DNA of 64,000 nucleotides, taken from assembly GCA_949130485.1 (NCBI GenBank), contig OX422197.1, positions 2,519,603 through 2,583,602 of the forward strand, in the 5' to 3' direction. Source of the DNA: Agelas oroides. Lineage: Eukaryota; Porifera; Demospongiae; Agelasida; Agelasidae. The notes under the pieces were generated by a model. That model had not been told where the DNA came from and did not search any database. It was given only the letters and a program-made list of their open reading frames with translations. Below, in pieces: positions 26,655 to 40,300 of the stretch. The position numbers and the translations under genes are program-made. Every line of letters begins with the position of its first letter. Position 1 is the first letter of the stretch.

Positions 26655-27724
26655 CACTCTACCCTGGCTCAACCCGACTCTACCTCACTCTACCACACTC
26701 TATCCTGGCTCAACGCGACTCTACTTCACTCTACCACACTCTACCCCGACTCTACCTGAATCTACCACACTCTACCCTGGCTCGACCCGACTCTACCTCA
26801 CTCTACCACACTCTACCCCGACTCTACCTCACTCTACCACACTCTAACCTGGCTCGACCCCACTCTACCTCATTCTACCACACTCTACCCCAACTCCACC
26901 TCACTCTACCACACTCTACCCTGGCTCAACCCTACTCTACCTCACTCTACCACACTCTATTCTGTCTCAACGTGACACTACCTCACTCCACCACACTTTA
27001 TCCCAACCCTACCTCACTCTACCACACTCTACCCTGGCTCAACCCGACTCTACGTCACTCTACCACAATCTACCCTGGCTCGACCCTACTCTACCTCACT
27101 CTACCACACTCTATCCCGACTCTACCTCACTCTAACGCACTTTACCTCGACTCTACCTCTCTCTACCACACTCTATCCTGGATCGACCCGACTCTACCTT
27201 ACTCTACCACAATCTACCCCGACTCTACCTCACTCAACCACACTCTCCCCTGGCTCGACTCGACGCTACCTCACACTACCACACTCTACCCTCACTCGAC
27301 AAGACTCTACCTCACTCTACCACACTCTACCCCGACTCTTCCTCTCTCTACCACACTCTACCCTGGCTCGACCCGACTTTACCTCACTCTACCACACTCT
27401 ACCTCGACTCTACCTCACTCTACCACACTCTACCCTGGCTCAACCCTACTCTACCTCATTCTACCACACTTTATCCTGGCTCAACGCGACTCTACCTCAC
27501 TCCACCACACTCTACCCCAACTCTACCTCACTCTACCACACTCTACCCTTGCTCGACCCGACTCTACCTCACTCTACCACACTCTACCCTGGCTCGACCC
27601 TACTCTACCTCACTCTACCACACTCTATCCAGACTCTACCTCACTCTACCACAGTCTACCCTGCCTCGACCCGACTCTACCTCACCCTACCCCGACTCTA
27701 CCTCACTCTACCACACTCTACCCC
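26655..27724 (+). repeat. Segment between the 10,686-bp copies, duplicate of 12,606-13,675
   Basis: Matches 12,606-13,675 at offset 14,049, sharing otherwise uncommon variants: CTACGTCACTC, CTCTAACGCACTTTACC, CGTGACACTACC and TATCCAGACTC. Offset 14,049 equals 3,363 plus 10,686, so this is the true left flank of the duplicated block, carried along in an unequal exchange. The left joint at 26,654/26,655 lies inside a CTCTGCCACACTCTA unit. Confidence 0.85.
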
Positions 27725-30700
27725 GACTCTACCTCACTCTACCACACTCTACCCTGGCTAAACCCGACTCTACCTCACTCTACCACTCTCTACCCCGGCT
27801 CAACGTGACTCTACCTCACTCCACCACACCCTACCCCAACTCTACCTCACTCTACCACACTCTACTTCGACTCTACCTCACTGTATCACACTCTACCCTG
27901 GCTCGACCCGACTCTACCTCACTCTATCACACTCTACCCAGGCTCAACCCTTCTCTACCTCACTCTACCACGCTCTACCCCGACTCTACCTCACTCTACC
28001 ACACTTTACCCCAACTGTACCTCTCTCTACCACCCTCTACGCTGGGTCGACCCGACCCTATCTTACTCTACCACACTCTATCCGACTCTACCTCACTCTA
28101 CCACACTCTACCTCAACTCTACCTCACTATACCACACTCTACCCCGACTGTACCTCACTCTACCGCACTTTACCCCGACTCTACCTCTCTCTACCACACT
28201 CTACCCTGGATCGACCCGACTGTACCTCACTCTACCACACTCTACCCCGACTCTACCTCACTCTACCACACTCTCCCCTGGCTCGACTCGACGCTACCTC
28301 ACACTACCACACTCTACCCTCACTCGACAAGACTCTACCTCACTCCACCACACTCTACCCTGGCTCGACCCGACTATACCTAACTCTACCACACTCTACC
28401 CCGACTCTACCTAACTCTACCACACTCTATCCTGGCTCAACCCGAATCTACCTCACTCTGCCACACTCTACCCCAACTCTACCTCACTCTACCACACTCT
28501 ACCTCGACTCTACCTCACTCTACCGCACTCTATCCTGGCTCGACCCGACTCTACCTCACTCTACCACACTCTACCCTTGCTAGACCCAACTCTACCTCAC
28601 TATACCACACCCTACCCTAGCCCAACACTTCTCTACCTCACTCTACCACACTCTACCCCGACTCTACCTCACTCTATCACACTTTACCCCGACTCTACCT
28701 GTCTCTACCACACTCTACCCTGGGTCGACCAGACTCTACCTTACTCTACCACACTCTACCCCGACTCTACCTCACTCTACCACAGTCTACCCCAACTCTA
28801 CCTCACTCTACCACACTCCACCCTGGCTCGACCCAATTCTACCTCACTCTACCACACTCTACCCTGACTCTACCTCACTCTACCACACTCTACCCCGACT
28901 CTTCCTCACTCTACCACACTCTACCCTGGCTCGACCCGACTTTACCTCACACTACCACACTCTACCTCGACTCTACCTCACTCAACCACACTCTACCCTG
29001 GCTCAACCTTACTCTACCTCACTCTACCACACTTTATCCTGGCTCAACGCGACTCTACCTCACTCCACCACACTCTACCCCAACTCTACCTCACCCTACC
29101 ACACTCTACCCTGGCTCGACCCTACTCTACCTCACTCTACCACACTCTATCCCGACTCTACCTCACTCTACCACAGTCTACCCTGCCTCGACCCGACTCT
29201 ACCTCACTCTACCCCGACTCTACCTCACTCTACCACACTCTACCCCGACTCTACCTCACTCTACCACACTCTACCCTGGCTAAACTTGACTCTACCTCAC
29301 TCTACCACTCTCTACCCCGGCTCAACGTGACTCTACCTCACTCCACCACACCCTACACCAACTCTACCTCACTCTACCACACTCTACTTCGACTCTACCT
29401 CACTGTATCACACTCTACCCTGGCTCGACCCGACTCTACCTCACTCTATCACACTCTACCCTGGCTCAACCCTTCTCTACCTCACTCTACCACACTCTAC
29501 CCCGACTCTACCTCACTCTACCACACTTTACCCCAACTGTACCTCTCTCTACCACCCTCTACCCTGGGTCGACCCGACTCTACCTCACTCTACTACACTC
29601 TACCCTGGCTCGACCCTACTCTACCTCACTCTACCACACTCTATCCCGACTCTACCTCACTCTACCGCACTTTACCCCGACTCTACCTCTCTCTACCACA
29701 CTCTACCCTGGATCGACCCGACTGTACCTCACTCTACCACACTCTACCTCGACTCTACCTCACTCTACCACACTCTACCATGGCTCGACCCAACTCTACC
29801 TCACTCTACCGCACTCTACCCCGACTCTACCTCACTCTACCACACTCTACCCTTGGTCGACCCGACTCTACCTCACTCTACCACACTCTACCCTGGCTCG
29901 ACCCGACTCTACCTCACTCTACCACACTCTACCCCGACTCTGCCTCACTCTAGCACACACTACCCTGACTCTACCTCACTGTACCTCACTCTACCCCGAC
30001 TCTACCTCACTCTACCACACTCTACCATGGCTCGACCCAACTCTACCTCAATCTACCGCACTCTACCCCGACTCTACCTCACTATACCACACTCTACCCT
30101 TGTTTGACCCGACTCTACCTCACTCAACCACACTCTACCCTGGCTCGACCCGACTCTACCTCACTCTACCTCACTCTACCCCGACTCTACCTCACTCTAC
30201 CACATTCTACCCTGGCTCGACCTGACTCTACCTTACTCTACCACCCTCTTCCCCGAATCTACCTCACTCTACCACCCTCTTCCCCGAATCAACCTCACTC
30301 AACCACACTCCACCCTAGCTCGACTCGACTGTACCTCGCTCTACCACACCCTACCCCGACTCTGCCTCACTCTACCACACTCTACCCCGACTCTACCTCA
30401 CTCTGCCACACTCTAACCTGGCTCAACCCGACTCTACCTCACTCTACCACACTCTACCCCGACTCTACCTCACTCTGCCACACTCTACCCTGGCTCAACC
30501 CGACTCTACCTCACTCTACCACACTCTATCCTGGCTCAACGCGACTCTACCTCACTGTACCACACTCTACCCCGACTCTACCTCACTCTGCCACACTCTA
30601 CCCTGGCTCAACCCGACTCTACCTCACTCTACCACACTCTATCCTGGCTCAACGCGACTCTACTTCACTCTACCACACTCTACCCCGACTCTACCTGAAT

Positions 30701-33700
30701 CTACCACACTCTACCCTGGCTCGACCCGACTCTACCTCACTCTACCACACTCTACCCCGACTCTACCTCACTCTACCACACTCTAACCTGGCTCGACCCC
30801 ACTCTACCTCATTCTACCACACTCTACCCCAACTCTACCTCACTCTACCACACTCTACCCTGGCTCAACCCTACTCTACCTCACTCTACCACACTCTATT
30901 CTGTCTCAACGTGACTCTACCTCACTCCACCACACTTTATCCCAACCCTACCTCACTCTACCACACTCTACCCTGGCTCGAACCGACTCTACCTCACTCT
31001 ACCACAATCTACCCTGGCTCGACCCTACTCTACCTCACTCTACCACACTCTATCCCGACTCTACCTCACTCTACCGCACTTTACCTCGACTCTACCTCTC
31101 TCTACTACACTCTATCCTGGATCGACCCGACTCTACCTTACTCTACCACAATCTACCCCGACTCTACCTCACTCACCCACACTCTCCCCTGGCTCGACTC
31201 TACGCTACCTCACACTACCACACTCTACCCTCACTCGACAAGACTCTACCTCACTCTACCACACTCTACCCCGACTCTTCCTCTCTCTACCCCGACTCTA
31301 CCTCACTCTACCACAGTCTACCCTCGCTCGACCCGACTCTACCTAACTCTACCACACTCTACCCCGAATCTACCTAACTCAACCACACTCCACCCTAGCT
31401 TGACCCGACTATACCTCGCTCTACCACACTCTACCCCGACTCTACCTCACTCTACCACACTCTTCCCCATCTCTACCTCACTCTACCACACTCTACCCTG
31501 GCTCGACCCAACTCTACCTCACTCTACCACACTCTACCCTAGCTCAACCCGACTCTACCTCACTCTACCACACTCTATCCTGGCTCAACGCAACTCTACC
31601 TCACTCCACCACACTCTACCCCAACTCAACCTCACTCTACCACACTCTTCCCCGACTCTACCTCACTCTAGCACACACTACCCCGACTCTACCTTACTCT
31701 ACCTCACTCTACCCCGACTCTACCTCACTCTACCACAGTCTACCCTGCCTCGACCCGACTCTACCTCACTCTACCCCGACTCTACCTCCCTCTACCACAA
31801 TCTACCCCGACTCTACCTCACTCTACCACACTCTACCCTGGCTAAACCCGACTCTACCTCACTCTACCACTCTCTACCCAGGCTCAACGTGACTCTACCT
31901 CACTCCACCACACCCTACCCCAACTCTACCTCACTCTACCACACTCTACTTCGACTCTACCTCACTGTATCACACTCTACCCTGACTCGACCCGACTCTA
32001 CCTCACTCTATCACACTCTACCCTGGCTCAACCCTTCTCTACCTCACTCTACCCCGAATCTACCTCACTGAACCACACTCCACCCTAGCTCGACCCGACT
32101 GTACCTCGCTCTACCACACTCTACCCGGACTCTACCTCACTCTAGCACACACTGCCCCGACTCTACCTCACTCCACCTCATTCTACCCCGACTCTATCTC
32201 ACTCTACCACAGTCTACCCTGGCTCGACCCGACTCTACCTCACTCTACCACACTCTACCCCAACTCTACCTCAATCTACCACACTCTACCCCGAATCTAC
32301 CTGACTCTACCACACTCTACCCTGGCTCGACCTGACTCTACCTCACTCTATCACACTCTACCCTGCCTCAACCCTTCTCTACCTCACTCTACCGCACTCT
32401 ACCCCGACTCTACCTCACTCTACCACACTTTACCCCTACTCTACCTCTCTCTACCACACTCTACCCTGGGTCGACCAGACTCTACCTTACTCTACCACAC
32501 TCTACCCCGAATCTACCTCACTCAACCACACTCCACCCTTGCTCGACCGGACTGTACCTCGCTCTACCACACTCTACCCGGGCTCTACCTCACTCTAGCA
32601 CACACTGCCCCGACTACCTCACTCCACCTCATTCTACCCCGACTCTATCTCACTCTACCACAGTCTACCCTGGCTCGACCCGACTCTACCTCACTCTACC
32701 ACACTCTACCCCGAATCTACCTGACTCTACCACACTCTATCCTGGCTCTACTCGACGCTACCTCACACTACCACACTCTTCCCTCACTCGACAAGACTCT
32801 ACCTCACTCTACCACACTCTACCCTGGCTCGACCCGACTATACCTCACTCTACCACACTCTACCCCGAATCTACCTCACTCAACCACACTCCACCCTAGC
32901 TCGACCCTACTCTACCTCACTCTACCGCACTCTACCCCGACTCTACCTCACTCTACCACACTCTACCCTTGCTCGACCCGACTCTACCTCACTCTACCAC
33001 ACTCTACCCTGGCTCGACCCGACTCTACCTCACTCTACCACACTCTACCCCGACTCTGCCTCACTCTAGCACACACTACCCTGACTCTACCTCACTCTAC
33101 CTCACTCTACCCCGACTCTACCTCACTCTACCACACTCTACCCTTGCTCGACCCGACTCTACCTCACTCTACCACACTCTACCCTGGCTCGACCCGACTC
33201 TACCTCACTCTACCACACTCTACCCCGACTCTGCCTCACTCTAGCACACACAACCCCGACTCTACCTCACTCTACCTCACTCTACCCCGACTCTACCTCA
33301 CTCTACCACACTCTACCATGGCTCGACCCAACTCTACCTCAATCTACCGCACTCTACCCCCACTCTACCTCACTATACCACACTCTACCCTTGTTTGACC
33401 CGACTCTACCTCACTCAACCACACTCTACCCTGGCTCGACCCGACTCTACCTCACTCAACCTCACTCTACCCCGACTCTACCTCACTCTACCACATTGTA
33501 CCCTGGCTCGACCTGACTCTACCTTACTCTACCACCCTCTTCCCCGACTCTACCTCACTCTACCACCCTCTTCCCCGAATCTACCTCACTCAACCACACT
33601 CCACCCTAGCTCGACTCGACTGTACCTCGCTCTACCACACCCTACCCCGACTCTGCCTCACTCTACCACACTCTACCCCGACTCTACCTCACTCTGCCAC

Positions 33701-36700
33701 ACTCTAACCTGGCTCAACCCGACTCTACCTCACTCTACCACACTCTACCCCGACTCTACCTCACTCTGCCACACTCTACCCTGGCTCAACCCGACTCTAC
33801 CTCACTCTACCACACTCTATCCTGGCTCAACGCGACTCTACCTCACTGTACCACACTCTACCCCGACTCTACCTCACTCTGCCACACTCTACCCTGGCTC
33901 AACCCGACTCTACCTCACTCTACCACACTCTATCCTGGCTCAACGCGACTCTACTTCACTCTACCACACTCTACCCCGACTCTACCTGAATCTACCACAC
34001 TCTACCCTGGCTCGACCCGACTCTACCTCACTCTACCACACTCTACCCCGACTCTACCTCACTCTACCACACTCTAACCTGGCTCGACCCCACTCTACCT
34101 CATTCTACCACACTGTACCCCAACTCTACCTCACTCTACCACACTCTACCCTGGCTCAACCCTACTCTACCTCACTCTACCACACTCTATTCTGTCTCAA
34201 CGTGACTCTACCTCACTCCACCACACTTTATCCCAACCCTACCTCACTCTACCACACTCTACCCTGGCTCGACCCGACTCTACCTCACTCTACCACAATC
34301 TACCCTGGCTCGACCCTACTCTACCTCACTCTACCACACTCTATCCTGACTCTACCTCACTCTACCGCACTTTACCTCGACTCTACCTCTCTCTACCACA
34401 CTCTATCCTGGATCGACCCGACTCTACCTTACTCTACCACAATCTACCCCGACTCTACCTCACTCAACCACACTCTCCCCTGGCTCGACTCGACGCTACC
34501 TCACACTACCACACTCTACCCTCACTCGACAAGACTCTACCTCACTCTACCACACTCTACCCCGACTCTTCCTCTCTCTACCCCGACTCTACCTCACTCT
34601 ACCACAGTCTACCCTCGCTCGACCCGACTCTACCTAACTCTACCACACTCTACCCCGAATCTACCTAACTCAACCACACTCCACCCTAGCTTGACCCGAC
34701 TATACCTCGCTCTACCACACTCTACCCCGACTCTACCTCACTCTACCACACTCTTCCCCATCTCTACCTCACTCTACCACACTCTACCCTGGCTCGACCC
34801 AACTCTACCTCACTCTACCACACTCTACCCTGGCTCAACCCGACTCTACCTCACTCTACCACACTCTATCCTGGCTCAACGCAACTCTACCTCACTCCAC
34901 CACACTCTACCCCAACTCAACCTCACTCTACCACACTCTACCCCGACTCTACCTCACTCTAGCACACACTACCCCGACTCTACCTTACTCTACCTCACTC
35001 TACCCCGACTCTACCTCACTCTACCACAGTCTACCATCCCTCGACCCGACTCTACCTCACTCTACCCCGACTCTACCTCACTCTACCACACTCTACCCCG
35101 ACTCTACCTCACTCTACCACACTCTACCCTGGCTAAACCCGACTCTACCTCACTCTACCACTCTCTACCCCGGCTCAACGTGACTCTACCTCACTCCACC
35201 ACACCCTACCCCAACTCTACCTCACTCTACCACACTCTACTTCGACTCTACCTCACTGTATCACACTCTACCCTGGCTCGACCCGACTCTACCTCACTCT
35301 ATCACACTCTACCCTGGCTCAACCCTTCTCTACCTCACTCTACCACACTCTACCCCGACTCTACCTCACTCTACCACACTTTACCCCGACTGTACCTCTC
35401 TCTACCACCCTCTACCCTGGGTCGACCCGACTCTACCTTACTCTACCACACTCTACCCCGACTCTACCTCACTCTACCACACTCTATTCCAACTCTACCT
35501 CACTATACCACACTCTACCCCGACTATACCTCACTCTACCACACTCTACCCCGACTCTACCTCACTCTACCTCACTCTACCCTGCCTCAACCCGACTCTA
35601 CCTCACTCTACCACACTCTACCCTGGGTCGACCAGACTCTTCCTTACTCTACCACACTCTACCCCGAATCTACCACACTCAACCACACTCCACCCTAGCT
35701 CGACCCGACTTTACCTCGCTCTACCACACTCTACCCGGACTCTACCTCACTCTAGCACACACTGCCCCGACTCTACCTCACTCCACCTCATTCTACCCCG
35801 ACTCTATCTCACTGTACCACAGTCTACCCTGGCTTGACCCGACTCTACCTCACTCTACCACACTCTACCCCAACTCTACCTCACTCTACCACACTCTACC
35901 CCGAATCTACCTGACTCTACCACACTCTACCCTGGCTCGACCCGACTCTACCTCACTCTATCACACTCTACCCTGGCTCAACCGTTCTCTACCTCACTCT
36001 ACCGCACTCTACCCCGACTCTACCTCACTCTACCACACTTTACCCCTACTCTACCTCTCTCTACCACACTCTACCCTGGGTCGACCAGACTCTACCTTAC
36101 TCTACCACACTCTACCCCGAATCTACCTCACTCAACCACACTCCACCCTAGCTCGACCCGACTGTACCTCGCTCTACCACACTCTACCCGGACTCTACCT
36201 CACTCTAGCACACACTGCCCCGACTACCTAACTCCACCTCATTCTACCCCGACTCTATCTCACTCTACCACAGTCTACCCTGGCTCGACCCGACTCTACC
36301 TCACTCTACCACACTCTACCCCGACTCTACCTCATTCTACCACACTCTACCCCGAATCTACCTGACTCTACCACACTCTACCCTGGCTCTACTCGACGCT
36401 ACCTCACACTACCACACTCTACCCTCACTCGACAATACTCTACCTCACTCTACCACACTCTACCCTGGCTCGACCCGACTATACCTCACTCTACCACACT
36501 CTACCCCGAATCTTCCTCACTCAACCACACTCCACCCTAGCTCGACCCTACTCTACCTCACTCTACCACACTCTATCCCGACTCTACGTCACTCTACCGC
36601 ACTTTACCCCGACTCTACCTCTCTCTACCACACTCTACCCTGGATCGACCCGACTGTACCTCACTCTACCACACTCTACCCCGACTCTACCTCACTCTAC

Positions 36701-37340
36701 CACACTCTACCATGGCTCGACCCAACTCTACCTCACTCTACCGCACTCTACCCCGACTCTACCTCACTCTACCACACTCTACCCTTGCTCGACCCGACTC
36801 TACCTCACTCTACCACACTCTACCCTGGCTCGACCCGACTCTACCTCACTCTACCACACTCTACCCCGACTCTGCCTCACTCTAGCACACACAACCCCGA
36901 CTCTACCTCACTCTACCTCACTCTACCCCGACTCTACCTCACTCTACCACACCCTACCATGGCTCGACCCAACTCTACCTCAATCTACCGCACTCTACCC
37001 CGACTCTACCTCACTATACCACACTCTACCCTTGTTTGACCCGACTCTACCTCACTCAACCACACTCTACCCTGGCTCGACCCGACTCTACCTCACTCTA
37101 CCTCACTCTACCCCGACTCTACCTCACTCTACCACATTCTACCCTGGCTCGACCTGACTCTACCTTACTCTACCACCCTCTTCCCCGAATCTACCTCACT
37201 CTACCACCCTCTTCCCCGAATCTACCTCACTCAACCACACTCCACCCTAGCTCGACTCGACTGTACCTCGCTCTACCACACCCTACCCCGACTCTGCCTC
37301 ACTCTACCACACTCTACCCCGACTCTACCTCACTCTGCCA
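27725..37340 (+). repeat. 10,686-bp-offset duplication, copy 2
   Basis: Near-identical copy of 17,039-26,654. Differences noticed include CTGGCTCGACCC to CTGACTCGACCC near 31,985, CACTCTACC to CACTGTACC near 34,115, CTCTACCTTAC to CTCTTCCTTAC near 35,640, and CTACCAC to CTACTAC near 29,593. It contains anchors at 30,097, 33,388 and 37,029. It may be a real recent duplication or an assembly duplication; identity this high does not separate the two. No gene. Confidence 0.9.
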
Positions 37341-40300
37341 CACTCTAACCTGGCTTAACCCGACTCTACCTCACTCTACCACACTCTACCCCGACTCTAC
37401 CTGACTCTGCCACACTCTACCCTGGCTCAACCCGACTCTACCTCACTCTACCACACTCTATCCTGGCTCAACGCGACTCTACCTCACTGTACCACACTCT
37501 ACCCCGACTCTACCTCACTCTGCCACACTCTACCCTGGCTCAACCCGACTCTACCTCACTCTATCACACTCTATCCTGGCTCAACGTGACTCTACCTCAC
37601 TCCACCACACTTTATCCCAACCCTACCTCACTCTACCACACTTTACCCTGGCTCGACCCGACTCTACCTCACTCTACCACAATCTACCCTGGCTCGACCC
37701 TACTCTACCTCACTCTACCACACTCTATCCCGACTCTACCTCACTCTACCGCACTTTACCTCGACTCTACCTCTCTCTACCACACTCTACCCGGATCGAC
37801 CCGACTCTACCTTACTCTACCACAATCTACTTCGACTCTACCTCACTCTACCACACACTACCCCGACTCTACCTCACTCTACCACACTCTACCATGGCTC
37901 GACCCAACTCTACCTCACTCTACCGCACTCTACCCGGACTCTACCTCACTCTACCACACTCTACCCTTCCTCGACCCTACTCTACCTCACTCTACCACAC
38001 TCTACCCTGGCTCAACCCGACTCTACCTCACTCTACCCCACTCTACCCCAACTCTGGCTCACTCTAGCACACACTACCCCGACTCTACCTCTCTCTACCC
38101 CAACTTTACCTCACTCTACCACAGTCTACCCTCGCTCGACCCGACTCTACCTAACTCTACCACACTCTACCCCGAATCTACCTAACTCAACCACACTCCA
38201 CCCTAGCTTGACCCGACTATACCTCGCTCTACCACACTCTACCCCGACTCTACCTCACTCTACCACACTCTTCCCCATCTCTACCTCACTCTACCACACT
38301 CTACCCTGGCTCGACCCAAATCTACCTCACTCTACCACACTCTACCACGACTCTACCTCACTCTACCACATTCTACCCTGGCTCAACCCGACTCTACCTC
38401 ACTCTACCACACTCTATCCTGGCTCAACGCGACTCTACCTCACTCCACCACACTCTACCCCAACTCAACCTCACTCTACCACACTCTACCCCGACTCTAC
38501 CTCACTCTAGCACACACTACCCCGACTCTACCTTTCTCTACCTCACTCTACCCCGACTCTACCTCACTCTACCACAGTCTACCCTGCCTCGACCCGACTC
38601 TACCTCACTCTACCACACTCTACCCCGACTCTACCTCACTCTACCACACTCTACCCTGGCAAAACCCGACTCTACCTCACTCTACCACTCTCTACCCTGG
38701 CTCAACGTGACTCTACCTCACTCCACCACACCCTACCCCAACTCTACCTCACTCTACCACACTCTACTTTGACTCTACCTCACTGTATCACACTCTACCC
38801 TGGCTCGACCCGACTCTACCTCACTCTACCGCACTCTACCCCGACTCTGCCTCACTCTACCACACAATACCCTTCCTCGACCCTACTCTACCTCACTCTA
38901 CCACACTCTACCCTGGCTCGACCCGACTCTACCTCACCCTACCCCACTCTACCCCGACTCTGGCTCACTCTAGCACACACTACCCCGACTCTTCCTCTCT
39001 CTACCCCGACTCTACCTCACTCTACCACAGTCTACCCTCGCTCGACCCGACTCTACCTAACTCTACCACACTCTACCCCGAATCTACCTAACTCAACCAC
39101 ACTCCACCCTAGCTTGACCCGACTATATCTCGCTCTACCACACTCTACCCCGACTCTACCTCACTCTACCACACTCTTCCCCATCTCTACCTCACTCTAC
39201 CACACTCTACCCTGGCTCGACCCAACTCTACCTCACTCTACCACAGTCTACCCTGGCTCAACCCGACTCTACCTCACTCTACCACACTCTATCCTGGCTC
39301 AACGCAACTCTACCTCACTCCACCACACTCTACCCCACCTCAACCTCACTCTACCACACTCTACCCAGACTCTACCTCACTCTAGCACACACTACCCCGA
39401 CTCTACCTTACTCTACCTCACTCTACCCCGACTCTACCTCACTCTACCACAGTCTACCCTGCCTCGACCCGACTCTACCTCACTCTACCCCGACTCTACC
39501 TCACTCTACCACACTCTACCCTGGCTAAACCCGACTCTACCTCACTCTACCACTCTCTACCCCGGCTCAACGTGACTCTACCTCACTCCACCACACCCTA
39601 CCCCAACTCTACCTCACTCTACCACACTCTACTTCGACTCTACCTCACTGTATCACACTCTACCCTGGCTCGACCCGACTCTACCTCACTCTATCACACT
39701 CTACCCTGGCTCAACCTCACTCTACCACACTCTACCCCGACTCTACCTCACTCTACCACACTTTACCCCGAGTGTACCTCTCTCTACCACCCTCTACCCT
39801 GGGTCGACCCGACTCTACCTTACTCTACCACACTCTACCCCGACTCTACCTCACTCTACCACACTCTATTCCAACTCTACCTCACTATACCACACTCTAC
39901 CCCGACTATACCTCACTCTACCACACTCTACCCCGACTCTACCTCACTCTACCTCACTCTACCCTGCCTCAACCCGACTCTACCTCACTCTACCACACTC
40001 TACCCTGGGTCGACCAGACTCTACCTTACTCTACCACACTCTACCCCGAATCTACCTCACTCAACCACACTCCACCCTAGCTCGACCCGACTGTACCTCG
40101 CTCTACCACACTCTACCCGGACTCTACCTCACTCTAGCACGCACTGCCCCGACTCTACCTCACTCCACCTCATTCTACCCCGACTCTATCTCACTCTACC
40201 ACAGTCTACCCTGGCTCTACCCGACTCTACCTCACTCTACCACACTCTACCCCGACTCTACCTCACTCTACCACACTCTACCCCGAATCTACCTGACTCT

